Source: Pirellulales bacterium
GTDB lineage: Bacteria > Planctomycetota > Planctomycetia > Pirellulales > JANQPP01
NCBI GenBank assembly: GCA_028289405.1
Contig: JANQPP010000043.1
Location: 1 to 44,588, forward strand
Reading direction: 5' to 3'
DNA: 44,588 nucleotides
In this document: one piece after another, positions 41,910-44,588 of the stretch
Layout: each line of letters starts with the position of its first letter
Numbering within the stretch: the first letter of the stretch is position 1
The notes under the pieces: generated by a model
What the model was told of the DNA's origin: nothing
The model's input: the letters and a program-made list of their open reading frames with translations, nothing else
Database searches by the model: none
Program-made: the position numbers and the translations under genes

Positions 41910-42185
41910 CTAGATCCCCATTTGCCCCAAGGCATCGATGATCCGCCCCAGCGTTTGAAACAGAGTGGGATGCGAATCCTCGAACTCCTGCGCGGTTTCC
42001 CGCACTCTCTCAAGCAGTCCTTCATGCTCGACCAGCTCTTCCTCATCCAGATGCAGACGCTGACGGATCCCGGCAACCGTGTCGTGCAGCCGCTGCCGTG
42101 AGGCCGGGTCGAGGTTCTCGATGTCGTCGAGCTGCTTTTCCAGCGATTCGAGCGTGCGGGCAATTTCTTCCTGTTCTTGGTCCAT
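41910..42185 (-). CDS. DUF4404-family small helical protein
   Basis: A 91-aa protein starting at the ATG at 42185 (GAGG 9 bases upstream): MDQEQEEIARTLESLEKQLD. It is nearly all charged heptad-like helix, ending FQTLGRIIDALGQMGI, the short conserved C-terminal helix of DUF4404. Function unknown for the family; a coiled-coil cytoplasmic protein is inferred. It stands between the membrane-anchored hypothetical and the FAD oxidoreductase, all on the minus strand, with gaps of about 130 bases. Confidence 0.82.
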   Translation of the reverse strand: MDQEQEEIARTLESLEKQLDDIENLDPASRQRLHDTVAGIRQRLHLDEEELVEHEGLLERVRETAQEFEDSHPTLFQTLGRIIDALGQMGI

Positions 42186-42316
42186 GCACCGGTTCCTCAA
42201 TCAGAGCGGCCTTGGATGGTCCGCGTTCGTTGCGGGTTGAACGCTTTACACTTCATTTTACGCCAAGCCGACGTTCGACGCATGGCGGAAAAACTGATCC
42301 AAGACATGGCTGGCGG

Positions 42317-44398
42317 TCACCTGTCTTCGATTGGCAAGAATTGCACGCCGTCCACGACGACGAAGCCGTCGGCATCGCGGTTTACCACGATGACGCGGGC
42401 CGGCTGGTCTTGCTGGAAATTGTAACTCCCCAAGTCATGCCATAGGCCGTCCCCATCGGGAGGACGTCTCTGGTCGACGTGTTGGAGTGCATTGCCGTCG
42501 GCATGTTGGACCGTAACCGGGACATTCGTCGCGCGGTTGGCATGGGACGTGTAGGCCAGACGTACCTGGTATTGGCCTGTCGGCAAGTTCGCCGTGAACT
42601 GAGCCGACTTTCGTCCCGGCTCCTCGTGATTGTCGTGCCGGTATCCGGTTCCCAAGAAAGGGCTGGCGGAAGTACTGCCGACCCAAACGCCTTGCCACTC
42701 AGCATCCTCGTCATCGAGCACGATGCCGGGGAGTGAGGCGGGCGCGATAGACACTTTCGGGGGATACACGGCGGGCAGGTCCAGCACTTGCTCATCCGCC
42801 AACAGCCTTTCCCGCAGTACAGCATAAGGCAACCGCTGCACGGGCAGTTCCCGCTCCAATGCCAGCACTGCGGCGGTCGCGGCGGATTGGCCCAGGATCA
42901 TGAACACCGGCTCCATGCGGATCGATCCGTAGGCAATATGCGACGAAGAAAGGCACACCGGCACCAGCAGGTTCATCGCTTCGCTTGCCCGCGGGACAAT
43001 CGACCGATAGGCGATCAAATAGGGGCTGCCCGGTGAGACTTGCACATCCCCCTCGTTTTGCACGGTTCCCTCGGGCGTGACATACCGCTGCGTGTTGTGC
43101 GAATCCATGTTGTACGAGCCGAGTCCGATGGAATCGGAAACCTGGCGGACGCGGCGGCAATCGTGTTCGGTCATGACGTACGTGCCCACCATGCGCCGGG
43201 CCTCGCGGACGTAAATCTGATGCGGCCAATTCCCGTTGTCCTGGAATTCGTCGGCGGCCAACCCCCACTGCGCCATGTGGCGGCGGACTTTTTCCGGCAC
43301 GCGGGGATGATTGGCCAAGGTCCACATCAACCCCTTTTGGTACTCCTCGTGCTCGCGGAGGATCCGTTCCCGTTGCTCGTAACTGGCCTCCGGGTAGTCG
43401 TAGTTCATACCGATATTGTCGGTCGAAAACGCACAGTTGTTGTTGGTGTCCGTCTTGCCGTTGGGCATCATGTCCGGCTTCATGGGAATGCGTAGATCCC
43501 CCGCCTCGAAATTCCGCAGCAACAATTCGTAACGCAGCGCGTCGTACCCCGGTGGCTTGGGGAAAGGAACACGATTTTCGGCCACGTTCGACATGCAGAG
43601 CCGATAACAATAGGCCTGCACACGGTGGTCCCCCGTGCCATCCTCGCCGGGGTCGCCGCCATGCACGCCGGGGAGCAATCCCGAGGAAGCATCCCCGGGA
43701 ACCACGTAGGGATCCACCGGGACCACGAAGCGGTGGTTGTGCGTGTTCAGCTTTTTCTGCACGCCGTTGAGCGTCTCGTTGTATTCCTGGTTGCTTTCCC
43801 GCCCCACGACGTATGTCACACCCGCCGCGGCGAGGAGGTCCCCTTCATAGGTGGCGTCGATGAACATCCGGCCCGTGAATCGGCGGCCCGATTCCATCAC
43901 GATCGCAGTCAGGCGGTTTCCCTCTTTCACGACTCCGTGCCCTGAGCGATCGAGACGTTCTCCCCGGACGACAGGGATGCCCCGCTCGGCGATCATCCCT
44001 TCGAGGATCCGTTCCGCGACGCTGGGCTCGAAGGTCCACATGGCGTCTGCTTCGGGATCGTAGCGGTCGTAGTCCTCACGCCGTTCATGGACCCAGGCCG
44101 CGGGTTGATCGTAATGCGTCTTGATGCGTCGATAGAATTCGCGCGCCAATCCGCCGATCACCGCTTTGTTGCCGGTGTCGGTCCAGCCGAGTCCGCCGGT
44201 GGTCAATCCGCCCAGGTGCTGGCTCGGTTCGATGAGCACGGTCGATTTGCCCATCCGCGAAGTCTGGATGGCGGCCATCACGCCGCTGGACGTACCGCCA
44301 TAGATTACCACGTCGTAATGCGGGGCAGGCTCCTGGGCCAAGCCCAAAGTTGCCTGCGCGAGCAAGCTTAGCGCGAGGATTTGCTGGAAAATCCGCAT
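42317..44398 (-). CDS. Exported FAD-dependent oxidoreductase with golvesin-like C-terminal domain
   Basis: A 693-aa protein. The ATG at 44398 begins a signal peptide (MRIFQQILALSLLAQATLGL, cleavage near AQEP) with AGGAG 10 bases upstream; the frame is open to 44467. FAD binding: YDVVIYGGTSSGVMAAIQTS then STVLIEPSQHLGGLTTGGLG, with FIDATYEGDL later. This is the FAD-dependent oxidoreductase family common in planctomycete polysaccharide-degradation loci, substrate unknown. About 560-693 is a golvesin/CBM-like beta-sandwich: GTGYRHDNHEEPGRKSAQFT, YTSHANRATNVPVTVQHADG, VVVDGVQFLP. Cys and His in the N-terminal half do not form a heme motif. Confidence 0.9.
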   Translation of the reverse strand: MRIFQQILALSLLAQATLGLAQEPAPHYDVVIYGGTSSGVMAAIQTSRMGKSTVLIEPSQHLGGLTTGGLGWTDTGNKAVIGGLAREFYRRIKTHYDQPAAWVHERREDYDRYDPEADAMWTFEPSVAERILEGMIAERGIPVVRGERLDRSGHGVVKEGNRLTAIVMESGRRFTGRMFIDATYEGDLLAAAGVTYVVGRESNQEYNETLNGVQKKLNTHNHRFVVPVDPYVVPGDASSGLLPGVHGGDPGEDGTGDHRVQAYCYRLCMSNVAENRVPFPKPPGYDALRYELLLRNFEAGDLRIPMKPDMMPNGKTDTNNNCAFSTDNIGMNYDYPEASYEQRERILREHEEYQKGLMWTLANHPRVPEKVRRHMAQWGLAADEFQDNGNWPHQIYVREARRMVGTYVMTEHDCRRVRQVSDSIGLGSYNMDSHNTQRYVTPEGTVQNEGDVQVSPGSPYLIAYRSIVPRASEAMNLLVPVCLSSSHIAYGSIRMEPVFMILGQSAATAAVLALERELPVQRLPYAVLRERLLADEQVLDLPAVYPPKVSIAPASLPGIVLDDEDAEWQGVWVGSTSASPFLGTGYRHDNHEEPGRKSAQFTANLPTGQYQVRLAYTSHANRATNVPVTVQHADGNALQHVDQRRPPDGDGLWHDLGSYNFQQDQPARVIVVNRDADGFVVVDGVQFLPIEDR

Positions 44399-44588
44399 GG
44401 CGTGAAAGCTCCTGGTGGGCAATGTCGTGTTCGTGAGGCGTTTCATCTTATCGCGACTTGGAACCAATCTCCATTGTCGAGGCCGAGCCGCACGAGAACT
44501 GCAAAGTCGATTTTCCCGAACCAGTTTGGGAGGGGGGCCGTAGGAGATGTTCGCGGGGGGGCTTTGATGGTGGAAGGAGCCCCTGATG
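44399..44588. other. Upstream region of the FAD oxidoreductase, window end
   Basis: 190 bases with no recognisable gene. They hold the leader of the minus-strand oxidoreductase; a G-rich run near 44529-44563 is visible. No promoter boxes could be assigned. Confidence 0.4.

Noticed and set aside
1..44588. tRNA, rRNA, CRISPR array, IS element or prophage
   Set aside because: Looked for cloverleaf arms, repeated spacers, transposase motifs and phage genes on both strands by eye and found none; a tRNA and covariance-model scan could still reveal small RNAs.

Overview
The window reads as chromosomal DNA from a member of the Planctomycetota, most like a Pirellulales-type genome. The basis is a set of families that are hallmarks of this phylum: a DUF1559 pseudopilin-like protein, a DUF1501 Tat-exported protein, a PVC-type propeller protein fused to cytochrome c, an LEPR-XLL surface protein, a dockerin plus PEP-CTERM protein, a formylglycine sulfatase, and an ECF sigma factor next to a giant Ser/Thr kinase. 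Base composition is moderately GC-rich with one clearly AT-rich island (about 30060-31310). No tRNA, rRNA, CRISPR array, insertion sequence or phage module was seen.

Layout. 1-941: C-terminal end of a secreted protein. 1364-3779: asparagine synthetase and a nitrilase-family amidohydrolase, a tight two-gene unit. 3866-8118: an exported CehA/McbA-type PHP protein with EF-hands, divergent from an exported sulfatase. 8220-10592 (minus): an exo/endonuclease/phosphatase-type hydrolase, a PhyH dioxygenase and a membrane protein in one run. 10805-13286 (plus): esterase, pseudouridine synthase, acidic hypothetical. 13335-20750 (minus): large BNR-propeller protein, PepSY membrane protein, a decayed VCBS-repeat remnant, and an ADP-forming acyl-CoA synthetase fused to a GNAT acetyltransferase. 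21126-22927 (plus): DUF1801, universal stress protein and hemerythrin. 23118-26471 (minus): SGNH-propeller-cytochrome c protein.

27061-28800 is a cluster of very small genes: two unrecognised proteins of 102 and 89 aa, csrA, and a 54-aa protein with its own promoter and a Shine-Dalgarno site inside a hairpin. The csrA leader and the 102-aa gene leader share a 10-base GGA-containing sequence, which hints at local CsrA control. 29084-32727: DUF1559 protein, an AT-rich insertion carrying one cytoplasmic trypsin-like protease, and a DUF1501 protein.

32881-38151 (minus) is the most striking locus: an ECF sigma factor followed by a 1512-aa protein that joins a Ser/Thr kinase, a STAND-type P-loop NTPase, one membrane segment, a helical repeat region and a SUMF1-like (FGE) domain without the catalytic cysteines. 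This looks like a signal-transduction module whose input and output are unknown. 38448-44398 holds two surface/extracellular proteins, two small hypotheticals (one DUF4404) and an exported FAD-dependent oxidoreductase with a golvesin-type C-terminal domain.

Several starts were moved from the longest reading frame using Shine-Dalgarno spacing, signal peptides or catalytic residues. The clearest are asnB (GTG at 1364, exposing Cys2) and the cytochrome protein (GTG at 26471).
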